A DNA stretch of 64,000 nucleotides, taken from assembly GCF_021432385.1 (NCBI RefSeq), contig NZ_JAEACT010000002.1, positions 1,197,501 through 1,261,500 on the forward strand, in the 5' to 3' direction. Each line of letters starts with the position of its first letter. The stretch's first letter is position 1. Positions 16,427-24,752 of this stretch are shown one piece after another. The DNA comes from Clostridium hydrogenum (GTDB lineage Bacteria > Bacillota > Clostridia > Clostridiales > Clostridiaceae). Under the pieces are notes generated by a model that made no database searches, had not been told where the DNA came from, and was given only the letters and a program-made list of their open reading frames with translations. A program made the translations under genes and the position numbers.

Positions 16427-17860
16427 TTAAATTACTGAATTATATAAATTAGCATATATTTTTGCTGAATTATCCCAACTGTTATTTTCATGCATAGCTC
16501 TCTTGACTAGGTTTGTCCAATTACCTTTTTCATTATAATAATAATATTCGGCTTTTCTTATGACATAAAGCATGTCATGAGCATTATAATTTGTAAATGA
16601 AAAACCATTACCGTCACCAGTGCATGGGTTAAATGGGTGAACGGTATCTTTAAGTCCACCAGTTTCTCTTACGATAGGGAGCGAACCATAGCGCAAAGAT
16701 ATAAGTTGTCCAATACCGCAAGGCTCAAAAAGTGAAGGCATTAAAAACATATCTGAGGCTGCATATATTTTTTGTGCTAAGCTATTATCAAATAAAATAT
16801 TAGCAGATAATTTATTAGGATATTTCCATGCAAAATATTTAAACATATCTTCGTATTCTTTATCACCTGTGCCTAGAACAACAAGTTGTATCCCATCTTG
16901 TAAAAGGTCTTCTATGATGCAACCTATTAAATCTAGTCCTTTTTGACTTACAAGTCTTGAAACTAAACCTATCATTGGAATATTTTCATTTACAGGCAAA
17001 TTGAGCATTTTTTGAAGTTCTAGTTTGTTTTTTGTTTTATTATATAAAGTTTCGGAATTGTAATTGAAAAATAAATTTTTATCAGTTTCTGGATTCATTA
17101 AATCATAATCAATTCCATTAACTATTCCCCATAAATCATCTGATCTTTTTTGCATTATTCCATGAAGGTGCTCCCCATAATATGGAGTTTTAATTTCTTC
17201 AGCATAAGTAGTGCTTACGGTAGAAATTTTATCTGCAAATAAAAGACCACCTTTCATATAAGAAACCCCATCATAAAACTTTAGGGCATCTTCATGAAAA
17301 TATCCTTCATTTAAGCATAAGAGCTCAGTTAAAACTTTTTTATCAAAAACACCTTGATATCTTAAATTGTGTATAGTAAAAATAGTTTTTATGTGATTGT
17401 AGTTTGAATAATCTCTGTAGTGCTCTTTTAAAAGTACAGGAATCATTCCTGTTTGCCAATCGTTGCAGTGTATTATATCTGGATTAAAATCTCCCATGTA
17501 TGTTATTGCTTGAAGAACAGCTCTAGAAAAATAAGCAAATCTTTCTCCATCATCATAATATCCATAGGCACCAGATCGTTTAAAATAGTAATCATTGTCT
17601 ATAAAATAAAAGGGTATACCGTCATATTCGTAATATTCCAGACCACAGTACTTATTTCTCCATCCAACAGGAACATCAAAACTTTTTATATGAGAGGTGT
17701 TGTATCTAAAATTTTCTGCTATATCACTATATTTAGGCATAATTACTCGTGCATCAATCCCAAGTTTTCTGAGAGCTTTTGGAAGTGCATAAGCAACATC
17801 TCCAAGACCGCCTGTTTTTAAAAAAGGAAAACTTTCAGATGAGGCAAATAAAACTTTCAT
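16427..17860 (-). CDS. glgA: Glycogen synthase (ADP-glucose type)
   Basis: 477-residue GT5 starch/glycogen synthase that extends alpha-1,4-glucan from ADP-glucose. The N-terminal MKVLFASSESFPFLKTGGLGDV holds the KTGGL ADP-glucose motif. HCNDWQTG, TIHNLRYQG, VSRLVSQKGLD and LFEPCGIGQL are family motifs. Start ATG 17860 is preferred over 17878 because AGGAG lies 8 nt upstream and this is the conserved N-terminus. It is 28 bp after glgD and last of the tightly spaced glgC-glgD-glgA set. Supports granulose storage in a sporulating Clostridium. Confidence 0.96.
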   Translation of the reverse strand: MKVLFASSESFPFLKTGGLGDVAYALPKALRKLGIDARVIMPKYSDIAENFRYNTSHIKSFDVPVGWRNKYCGLEYYEYDGIPFYFIDNDYYFKRSGAYGYYDDGERFAYFSRAVLQAITYMGDFNPDIIHCNDWQTGMIPVLLKEHYRDYSNYNHIKTIFTIHNLRYQGVFDKKVLTELLCLNEGYFHEDALKFYDGVSYMKGGLLFADKISTVSTTYAEEIKTPYYGEHLHGIMQKRSDDLWGIVNGIDYDLMNPETDKNLFFNYNSETLYNKTKNKLELQKMLNLPVNENIPMIGLVSRLVSQKGLDLIGCIIEDLLQDGIQLVVLGTGDKEYEDMFKYFAWKYPNKLSANILFDNSLAQKIYAASDMFLMPSLFEPCGIGQLISLRYGSLPIVRETGGLKDTVHPFNPCTGDGNGFSFTNYNAHDMLYVIRKAEYYYYNEKGNWTNLVKRAMHENNSWDNSAKIYANLYNSVI

Positions 17861-17888
17861 AGCATCGACTCCTAACATAAATAATTTT

Positions 17889-18998
17889 TTAATAAAGAGA
17901 TTTTTTTTCTATAACAACAGGGTATTCCTTATCACCTTTTAGTTCTTTTCCTTCTTCTATTAAAACATTTTTGTCTATTATGACATTTGTAAGCTTGGCA
18001 TTTTCTTTTATTTCACAGTTTTGCATTATAATACAATTTCTAACTTTTGCTCCTTTATGAATAATTACTCTTCTAGATATAATACTATTAGTTACAAATC
18101 CCTGAATCAAAGATCCATTTGCAATAAGAGAATTACATACGTATGAACCATTAAAATATTTGGTTGGAGCCTCGTCCATTACCTTTGTATATATAAGACC
18201 ATTTTTAAAGAAAAGTTCTCTATTTATATCAAGATCAAGCATATTCATATTCGCATTATAATAGGACTGAATAGAATCTATACATTCTAAGTGACCATCA
18301 AATTCATAACCATTAATATTAAGCTTGTCACAATTCTTATAAATCCAATCTTTAATGCTTGCCCAAAAACCGGTTTTTATACAAGAATTTAATATGTTTA
18401 TTAGTAAGGATTTTTTCATTATGAACATCTGCATTGATATATTTTGGTGATCATCTATTCCTAAATTTTTACCTACCCCAAGTACTCTGTTATTTTCGTC
18501 TAAATTTAAAACATTACAATTTAGAAAATGTTTTTTCCCATCATCAATTTTTTTATATACTATTGTAATGTCACTGTTAGATGCTTCATGAAATCTTGCT
18601 GCTTTTTCATAATCCATATTACATACCATATGTGAAGAGGATATTATAACTTTTTCTTGATGACTTCTATAAAGGTACTCAAGATTATTTTCTAGCATTT
18701 CGACATCGCTTAAATATGATGTAACGCCACCAAAGTTAAATACAAATAAGCCATTTATTTTTCTATCAAGGTCCCAAGGCTTTCCAGCACCAAGATGATC
18801 TATTAGCGATCTTGAATTCCCCTGAGTTAATATACCAACATTCCTTACACCTGCATTTACAAGGTTTGAAAGAACGAAATCAACAATTCTATATCTTCCT
18901 GCTATTGGTATTGAAGCTAATGGTCTTTTCTTTGTAAGTCCTTTTATATTTTTATCATCTTCATTTAAACATAAAATTGACATATAATCGTTCAACAT
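17889..18998 (-). CDS. glgD: GlgD, glucose-1-phosphate adenylyltransferase-like subunit
   Basis: 369-residue nucleotidyltransferase with a C-terminal left-handed beta-helix. It keeps the fold (RPLASIPIAGRYRIVDFVLSNL, LGAGKPWDLDRKINGLFVF) but lacks the canonical GGxGxRLxxLT loop seen in GlgC, as expected for the GlgD subunit that pairs with GlgC in Firmicutes. The ATG at 18998 is chosen (GGGGTG 6 nt upstream) over a GTG at 19007. It starts 14 bp after the glgC stop, consistent with cotranscription and a heterotetrameric enzyme. Confidence 0.94.
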   Translation of the reverse strand: MLNDYMSILCLNEDDKNIKGLTKKRPLASIPIAGRYRIVDFVLSNLVNAGVRNVGILTQGNSRSLIDHLGAGKPWDLDRKINGLFVFNFGGVTSYLSDVEMLENNLEYLYRSHQEKVIISSSHMVCNMDYEKAARFHEASNSDITIVYKKIDDGKKHFLNCNVLNLDENNRVLGVGKNLGIDDHQNISMQMFIMKKSLLINILNSCIKTGFWASIKDWIYKNCDKLNINGYEFDGHLECIDSIQSYYNANMNMLDLDINRELFFKNGLIYTKVMDEAPTKYFNGSYVCNSLIANGSLIQGFVTNSIISRRVIIHKGAKVRNCIIMQNCEIKENAKLTNVIIDKNVLIEEGKELKGDKEYPVVIEKKSLY

Positions 18999-19012
18999 AA
19001 TACCCACCCCAT

Positions 19013-20158
19013 CTATTTTATAAAGTCTTCTTTAATTTTTTTATCTTCACCTATGACTGTTATTTCTTCTCCATCGCCTATAGTAATATTATCAGCTACC
19101 TTTGAATTGCAGCCTATAATAGCTTTTTGTATAGTAACATTATCTCCAATAGTAACATTAGGCATAATAACTGAATCTTTTATTATAGAATTTTTACCTA
19201 CAGATACATTTGGAAATAGTACTGAATTATGAACTGCACCAAGAACTATACAACCTTCAACGATTAAAGAACCTTTTACGTCTGAATCACAACCTATATA
19301 TTGAGGTGGACGTGTAGGGTTTACAGAATATATTTTCCACGTAGGATCATATATATTAAGCTCGTTATTATCTGAAAGAAGGTCCATATTTGCTTGCCAA
19401 AGGCTTTCTATTGTACCAACATCTTTCCAATAACCTTCAAAACGGTAGGCATACATTTTTCTGCCATCCTTTAACATGGTCGGTATTATATTTTTACCGA
19501 AATCATTGCTTGATTTTTCATTTCCTTCATCTTCAATCAGATATTTTTCAAGTAGCTTCCAGTTAAATATATATATTCCCATTGAAGCTAAGCTGCTTTT
19601 TGGGTGCTTTGGTTTTTCTTCAAACTCATATATTTTATCATCTTCATCTGTATTCATTATTCCAAATCTGCTAGCCTCTTCTATTGGAACATCAATTACT
19701 GCTATTGTAGCATCTGCTTTTTTTTGTATATGATAGTCTAACATTTTGGAATAATCCATTTTGTAAATATGATCACCAGATAATACAACTACATATTCAG
19801 GCGAAAAAGAATTTACAAAATGCCTATTTTGGTAAATAGCATTTGCTGTTCCTTTATACCAATTACCACCTGTTTCTTTCATATAAGGTGGTAGTAAACT
19901 TACGCCGCCATTATTTCTATCTAAATCCCAAGGACTTCCGATTCCTATATGAGAATTTAATTCTAAAGGTCTGTACTGGGTAAGTACACCAACTGTGTCA
20001 ATTCCCGAATTTGAACAGTTGCTAAGCGTAAAATCAATTATTTTATATTTGCCCCCAAATGGAACTGCTGGTTTTGCAGTTTTTTTAGTAAGTATACCCA
20101 GTCTACTGCCTTGTCCACCAGCTAAAATCATTGCTATAACTTCTTTTTTTATCAACAT
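19013..20158 (-). CDS. glgC: Glucose-1-phosphate adenylyltransferase
   Basis: 381 residues. It makes ADP-glucose from glucose-1-phosphate and ATP, the committed step of glycogen synthesis. [26 protein letters not shown] is the catalytic loop region (here residues 9 onward). [15 protein letters not shown] holds the metal-binding Asp, [10 protein letters not shown] is the sugar-phosphate region, and a hexapeptide beta-helix with many Ile/Val follows. AGGGAGGGGTTT precedes the ATG. It is the first gene of the glg operon, reading away from the divergent rrf2 gene. No obvious -10/-35 for this strand was settled in the 230-bp divergent region. Confidence 0.96.
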   Translation of the reverse strand: MLIKKEVIAMILAGGQGSRLGILTKKTAKPAVPFGGKYKIIDFTLSNCSNSGIDTVGVLTQYRPLELNSHIGIGSPWDLDRNNGGVSLLPPYMKETGGNWYKGTANAIYQNRHFVNSFSPEYVVVLSGDHIYKMDYSKMLDYHIQKKADATIAVIDVPIEEASRFGIMNTDEDDKIYEFEEKPKHPKSSLASMGIYIFNWKLLEKYLIEDEGNEKSSNDFGKNIIPTMLKDGRKMYAYRFEGYWKDVGTIESLWQANMDLLSDNNELNIYDPTWKIYSVNPTRPPQYIGCDSDVKGSLIVEGCIVLGAVHNSVLFPNVSVGKNSIIKDSVIMPNVTIGDNVTIQKAIIGCNSKVADNITIGDGEEITVIGEDKKIKEDFIK

Positions 20159-20286
20159 AAACCCCTCCCTACTTTTGTATGAAAATAAATGTTATGGGCA
20201 TACTATTATTTTACAGCAATTTTCCTAAAAAGAGAATGTTTAATTTAAATATTGTGAAAATTTTTTCAAATAATAATTACATAAAA

Positions 20287-20341
20287 TTCATATAATTGTA
20301 AAAAAAATAATCTTGACAATTATATGAATTAGCTATATGAT
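20287..20341 (+). promoter_or_regulatory. rrf2 promoter overlapped by a perfect 13-bp inverted repeat
   Basis: TTGACA (20313-20318), 17-bp spacer, TATGAT (20336-20341) is a near-consensus SigA promoter. TTCATATAATTGT (20287-20299) and ACAATTATATGAA (20316-20328) are exact complements separated by 16 nt, the second arm covering part of the -35 and the spacer. Autoregulation by the Rrf2 protein is inferred. Confidence 0.65.
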
Positions 20342-20389
20342 AAAAACATACTAAATATATAGAAAAACTAAAAAATAGGTGATAGGATT

Positions 20390-20833
20390 ATGAAGATATC
20401 AACAAAGGGTCGATACGGTTTAAAGGCCATGGTAGATTTAGCTTTTAATTCAATAAATGACAGTGTCACACTTAAAAGTATATCTCAAAGGCAAAATATA
20501 TCAGAAGGTTATCTTGAACAAATTTTTTCTTCTTTGCGAAAGGGAGGACTTGTAAAAGGTAAAAAGGGATCACAAGGTGGATATGTTTTGGCTAAAAGTA
20601 TGAATGAAATAACAGTTGGAGATATTTTAAGGTCTCTTGAAGGAGATTTGTCTGTTGTTGAAGTAGATGAAGAACAAATAGTTAAAGAAGATAGGTTAGA
20701 CGGTTGCATTAGAAATAATGTTTGGGATAAGATAAATTCTTCTATAAATAAAATAGTAGATTCAGTGACACTTGAAGATTTAGTAATAAACTATAACAGC
20801 GTTGTTACATCAAATTATATGTACTATATATAA
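20390..20833 (+). CDS. Rrf2-family regulator (CymR-like)
   Basis: 147 residues. MKISTKGRYGLKAMVDLA, ISQRQNISEGYLEQIFSSLRKGGLVKGKKGSQGGY and the short dimer helix are typical of Rrf2 proteins. Only one cysteine (in DGCIRNN) is present, so it lacks the three-Cys Fe-S site of IscR and is closer to CymR, the cysteine-metabolism repressor that in Bacillus works with CysK. cysK, nifS and mnmA follow on the same strand, supporting a sulfur-control role. Preceded by GGTGATAGGATT. Promoter and inverted repeat upstream suggest autoregulation. Confidence 0.9.
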   Translation: MKISTKGRYGLKAMVDLAFNSINDSVTLKSISQRQNISEGYLEQIFSSLRKGGLVKGKKGSQGGYVLAKSMNEITVGDILRSLEGDLSVVEVDEEQIVKEDRLDGCIRNNVWDKINSSINKIVDSVTLEDLVINYNSVVTSNYMYYI

Positions 20834-20842
20834 GTAAGTGTA

Positions 20843-21080
20843 CAATTCACAGTGCACGATTCACAATTTAGGATGATTTTCCGTTTATGCGGAAAATCTA
20901 AAATTAGATAGAAGCTTTTGCTTAGCTTCGCTGGACATTTAAGATAGAGATTTATTAGACATAATACTTTGTATTTATATAGTTTTTCCTAGTATTCACG
21001 TAAGAATAATAAGTTTTAAAATTTTTCTACGGTCACGGAGAAAAATTATCCTTCACTGTACTCTGTACTTTGTACTCTGA
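20843..21080. repeat. Hybrid Rpt-1 element between rrf2 and cysK
   Basis: The left end is of the CAATTCAC type (CAATTCACAGTGCACGATTC) while the right end is of the GTACTCTG type (CACTGTACTCTGTACTTTG). Hairpins GATTTTCCG...CGGAAAATC and AATTTTTCT...AGAAAAATT are kept. A right Rpt-3 half (ending CTATCC at 21145) follows directly. This fills the 20834-21171 gap. Confidence 0.7.
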
Positions 21081-21171
21081 GTTAAATTTTAATTTGTAAG
21101 CATAAACTTGGTATATGCAATTTTAAATTTTAAGATTGCCTATCCATATAAAAATATAAGGGGTGTTTTAA

Positions 21172-22101
21172 ATGAGTAAAATATACAAAAATATTATTGA
21201 AACTATAGGTAGGACTCCATTGGTTGAGCTTAGTAATCATAAGAAAAAAGAAGGCTATAAAGGAAACATATTAGGAAAGGTTGAGTATTTTAATCCATCA
21301 GGAAGTGTTAAAGATAGAATTGCATTTTCAATGATAAATGATGCTGAAGCTAAGGGACTTATTAATAAGGATACAATTATAATAGAACCAACAAGTGGGA
21401 ATACAGGAGTAGGTCTTGCACTTATAGCAGCAGCTAAAGGATACAAACTTATTCTTACAATGCCAGAAACTATGAGTATTGAAAGAAGAAAGTTACTTCA
21501 AGCTTATGGTGCAGAATTAGTATTAACACCTGGTGCTGATGGAATGAAAGGTGCTATAAAGAGAGCTGAGGAATTATCAAAAGAAAATCCAAATTCGTTT
21601 ATACCTCAACAATTTGATAATCCATCAAATCCAGCAGCTCACGTTGTAACAACTGGAGAAGAAATATGGGAAGATACTGATGGAAAAGTTGATGTAATTG
21701 TTGCTGGTGTTGGAACAGGTGGAACAATAACAGGAATTGCAAAAATATTAAAAGAGAAAAATCCTAATGTTAAAATTGTTGCTGTAGAGCCATATGATTC
21801 ACCAGTGCTTTCTCTTGGCAAATCAGGTCCACATAAAATACAAGGAATTGGTGCTGGATTTGTTCCAAAAGTATTTGATAGAAATCTTATTGATGAAATT
21901 ATTACAGTTAAGAATGAAGATGCCTTTGCAGAAACTAAAAATCTAGTAAGAACTGAAGGAATACTTTCAGGTATATCATCTGGTGCTGCTCTATTTGCAG
22001 CTAAAGAAATTGCGAATAGACCTGAATTTCAAGATAAGAATATAGTTGTAATACTTCCAGATAGTGGTCAAAGATATTTATCAATGCCTATATTTGATTA
22101 A
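21172..22101 (+). CDS. cysK: Cysteine synthase (O-acetylserine sulfhydrylase)
   Basis: 309-residue fold-type-II PLP enzyme that makes cysteine from O-acetylserine and sulfide. [10 protein letters not shown] holds the PLP lysine (Lys47), PTSGNTG (73-79) is the substrate loop, and [10 protein letters not shown] is the phosphate-binding loop. [13 protein letters not shown] is a further conserved block. Length is normal for CysK (about 305-320). Start ATG follows TAAGGGGTGTTTTAA. Its place after the CymR-like gene fits cysteine-responsive control. A hairpin follows at 22140. Confidence 0.96.
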   Translation: MSKIYKNIIETIGRTPLVELSNHKKKEGYKGNILGKVEYFNPSGSVKDRIAFSMINDAEAKGLINKDTIIIEPTSGNTGVGLALIAAAKGYKLILTMPETMSIERRKLLQAYGAELVLTPGADGMKGAIKRAEELSKENPNSFIPQQFDNPSNPAAHVVTTGEEIWEDTDGKVDVIVAGVGTGGTITGIAKILKEKNPNVKIVAVEPYDSPVLSLGKSGPHKIQGIGAGFVPKVFDRNLIDEIITVKNEDAFAETKNLVRTEGILSGISSGAALFAAKEIANRPEFQDKNIVVILPDSGQRYLSMPIFD

Positions 22102-22139
22102 TGAATAGTAGTAGTATATAATATATTAATATTGTAATT

Positions 22140-22173
22140 AGAAACGCAGTGGAATGAAGTTCACTGCGTTTCT
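22140..22173 (+). terminator. Hairpin after cysK
   Basis: AGAAACGCAGTG (22140-22151) pairs exactly with CACTGCGTTTCT (22162-22173) around a 10-nt loop. The T-run is poor (TTTCTAATTC), so it is a moderate intrinsic terminator. Confidence 0.6.
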
Positions 22174-22177
22174 AATT

Positions 22178-22383
22178 CAATGCACAATTCACAGTTCACA
22201 ATGCACAATTATGGATGATTTATCTTACGTATGTAAGATAAATCTTTAAATTTATAAAAACATGATGTTCAGCATAGCTGAACTAATGAATTTTAAAATT
22301 AGCGTTAGCTATAAGTTTTAAGATTTTCTGGATGGCAGAAAATCAACCATCATTGTGAATTGTGCATTGTGAACTGTGAATTG
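22178..22383. repeat. Rpt-1 element (CAATTCAC type) before nifS
   Basis: Left arm TGCACAATTCACAGTTCACA; right arm ATTGTGAATTGTGCATTGTG and onward. Internal hairpins ATTTATCTTAC-GTAT-GTAAGATAAAT, GTTCAGC-AT-AGCTGAAC and AGATTTTCTG...CAGAAAATC. It ends about 5 bp before the nifS ribosome binding site, so it forms much of that leader. Confidence 0.75.
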
Positions 22384-22400
22384 TCTAAGGGAGTGATATT

Positions 22401-23531
22401 TTGAACAAACAAATATACATGGATTATTCTGCAACAACGCCAGTTTTAAAAGAAGTAATAGAAGAAATGCTGCCGTATTTTAATACATATTATGGCAATC
22501 CATCCTCTGTATATTCTTTTTCAATGGAAAGCAAAATGGCTATAGATAAGAGTAGGAATACCATAGCAAAAATATTTAATTGTAAAGAAGAAGAAATATT
22601 TTTTACAAGTGGAGGAACAGAAAGTGATAATTGGGCATTAGTTGGAAGTGCCATGGCAAATAAAGATAAAGGAAAACACATTATAACAACGGAAATAGAA
22701 CATCATGCTATACTTGAAACTGCTGATTACCTTAAAAGAGAAGGTTTTGAAATAACGTATCTTCCAGTTGATTCCGAAGGTAGAATTTCTTTAGAACAGC
22801 TAAAAAAATATATAAGAAAAGATACAATACTAGTGTCAATTATGACTGCAAATAATGAGATAGGGACTATTGAGCCAATAAGTGAAATTGGGGAATTCCT
22901 TAAAGATAAAGGAATTTTATTTCATACTGATGCTGTTCAAGCGGTTGGGCATATCAAATTAGACTTAAATAAAATGAATGTAGATTTAATGTCCATTTCT
23001 GCACATAAATTTTATGGGCCTAAAGGAATAGGAGTTTTATACATAAGAAAAGGAACAAAAATTAATAATTTGATTTTTGGAGGCCAGCAGCAAAGAGGGA
23101 GAAGAAGTGGTACAGAAAATGTTCCAGGTATAGTGGGAATAGCAAAGGCACTTGAAATATTAAATGCTGATTTAGAAACTGAAATTGAACGACAAGAAAA
23201 ACTTAGAAATTTATTTATAAAGGAAGCTTTAAAGATCAATGGAGTTAAATTAAATGGACCTTCAAATGAAAAAAGACTTTCCAATAATATAAATTTATGT
23301 TTTAATGGAAAAGATGGTGAAGGTCTTTTAGTAAGACTTGATATGGAAGGTATATGTGCTTCAGCTGGTAGTGCATGTTCTGCTGGTGCAATTGAACCTT
23401 CTCATGTGCTTCGTGCAATAGGTCTCTTAGAAGATGAGGCTAAAAGTTCTATAAGATTTACTATTGGAAAATTTACCACCGAGGAAGATGTCATTTATAC
23501 TATAAAAAAATTATACGAAATCTTGAAGTAA
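22401..23531 (+). CDS. Cysteine desulfurase (NifS/IscS family)
   Basis: 376-residue PLP enzyme that releases sulfur from cysteine as an enzyme persulfide for Fe-S clusters and tRNA thiolation. MDYSATTP, SGGTESDN, TEIEHHA and SAHKFYGPKG with PLP Lys203 are present. The catalytic cysteine is Cys326 in ASAGSACSAG, the short-loop form of group-I NifS/IscS. TTG start, supported by GGGAG 7 nt upstream. No iscU-like scaffold follows; mnmA is the next gene, so sulfur supply to MnmA (as in other Firmicutes with paired nifS-mnmA) is a likely role. Confidence 0.93.
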   Translation: MNKQIYMDYSATTPVLKEVIEEMLPYFNTYYGNPSSVYSFSMESKMAIDKSRNTIAKIFNCKEEEIFFTSGGTESDNWALVGSAMANKDKGKHIITTEIEHHAILETADYLKREGFEITYLPVDSEGRISLEQLKKYIRKDTILVSIMTANNEIGTIEPISEIGEFLKDKGILFHTDAVQAVGHIKLDLNKMNVDLMSISAHKFYGPKGIGVLYIRKGTKINNLIFGGQQQRGRRSGTENVPGIVGIAKALEILNADLETEIERQEKLRNLFIKEALKINGVKLNGPSNEKRLSNNINLCFNGKDGEGLLVRLDMEGICASAGSACSAGAIEPSHVLRAIGLLEDEAKSSIRFTIGKFTTEEDVIYTIKKLYEILK

Positions 23532-23548
23532 AATTATATAAATATATA

Positions 23549-23650
23549 GGGCTATCGACTCAATTATTAAGTTATACATGTCCCATAATGCCCAAAACAT
23601 GGTGTTTTGAAACAGGTATAACTTAAGTTTCTGTACGGTAGCACTTTAGA
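23549..23650. repeat. Inverted repeat between nifS and mnmA
   Basis: Inner arms TTAAGTTATAC (23567-23577) and GTATAACTTAA (23616-23626) are perfect complements. Outer GCTATCG (23551-23557) pairs with CGGTAGC (23636-23642) with one G-T. The loop holds CCAAAACATGGTGTTTTG, itself partly palindromic. No T-run follows. It could be a leader structure for mnmA or a remnant of a mobile repeat. Confidence 0.55.
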
Positions 23651-23671
23651 TAAGGTAATGGTGATAAATAT

Positions 23672-24739
23672 ATGAATAAAAAAGTAGTAATAGGTATGAG
23701 TGGAGGGGTGGATAGTTCTGTTGCTGCATATTTGCTGAAAAAGCAGGGCTATGATGTTATTGGTATAACGATGAAGCTTACTCCAGATGATACTTTTTAT
23801 ACAGAAAAAGAAGGAGGCTGCTGTTCACTTTCAGCAGTTGAGGATGCAAGAAGAGTTGCATATAGACTTGAAATACCATTTTATGTAATGAATTTTACAG
23901 AAGTATTTAAAGAGAAAGTTATAGACTATTTTGTAGATGAGTATTTAGAAGGTAGAACTCCAAATCCATGTGTTGCTTGTAATAAATACATAAAATTTGA
24001 TGCTCTATTAAAAAAAGCACAAACACTAGGAGCTGATTATGTAGCAACTGGACATTATTGCAGGATAACAAAAGAAAATGGTAGGTTTGCAGTAGTAAAG
24101 TCAGAGGATCCTAAAAAAGATCAAACTTATATGATGTACAACATGACTCAGTACCAATTGGAACATACCTTAATGCCATGTGGAGATTATAAAAAAGAAC
24201 AAATACGAGAAATTGCAAAAGAAATAGGACTTAATGTATTTGATAAAAAAGATAGTGAAGAAATATGTTTTATACCGGATAATAATCATGGCGGATTTAT
24301 AAAGAGGCAATGTCCAAAAAAAATTAAACAGGGAAATTTTGTTGATGAAAAAGGAAATATTCTTGGAAAGCACAAGGGTATAGTTTATTATACAATAGGT
24401 CAGAGAAAAGGACTTGGGTTGTCAGCTGGAAAAAGGGTATTTGTAACTGATATAAGACCTTCAAAAAATGAAGTAGTAGTTGGTGCAGAAGAAAATATAT
24501 TTGGAACTGAACTTGTAACTAAGGACAATAATTTTATTCCATTTGATAAGCTTGAGGCACCAATGGAAGTAGAAGCGAAAATAAGGTATAATGCGAAATT
24601 ATTTAAAGCAGTTATAACACCTACAGAAGATGGAAAAGTTAAAGTTAAATTTGAAGAAAAACAAAGAGCTATAACAAAAGGTCAATCAGTTGTATTTTAC
24701 AAAGGTGACTTATTAGTAGGCGGTGGAGTAATAGAGTAG
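23672..24739 (+). CDS. mnmA: tRNA-specific 2-thiouridylase
   Basis: 355 residues. It installs the 2-thio group on the wobble uridine of Lys, Glu and Gln tRNAs. The N-terminal PP-loop is GMSGGVDSS (8-16). Catalytic Cys103 ([12 protein letters not shown]) and Cys199 (SEEICFIPD) are both present, as in E. coli MnmA. GHYCRI, DQTYMMY and TIGQRKGLG are further family motifs. Follows nifS, its probable sulfur donor, and precedes recJ by 13 bp. ATG preceded by GGTAATGGTGATAAATAT. Confidence 0.96.
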   Translation: MNKKVVIGMSGGVDSSVAAYLLKKQGYDVIGITMKLTPDDTFYTEKEGGCCSLSAVEDARRVAYRLEIPFYVMNFTEVFKEKVIDYFVDEYLEGRTPNPCVACNKYIKFDALLKKAQTLGADYVATGHYCRITKENGRFAVVKSEDPKKDQTYMMYNMTQYQLEHTLMPCGDYKKEQIREIAKEIGLNVFDKKDSEEICFIPDNNHGGFIKRQCPKKIKQGNFVDEKGNILGKHKGIVYYTIGQRKGLGLSAGKRVFVTDIRPSKNEVVVGAEENIFGTELVTKDNNFIPFDKLEAPMEVEAKIRYNAKLFKAVITPTEDGKVKVKFEEKQRAITKGQSVVFYKGDLLVGGGVIE

Positions 24740-24752
24740 AAAGGTGATTGAC

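Noticed and set aside
20834..21171. Possible riboswitch or T-box leader before cysK
   Set aside because: No T-box word or S-box pattern was found; the hairpins are those of the Rpt-1 repeat family.
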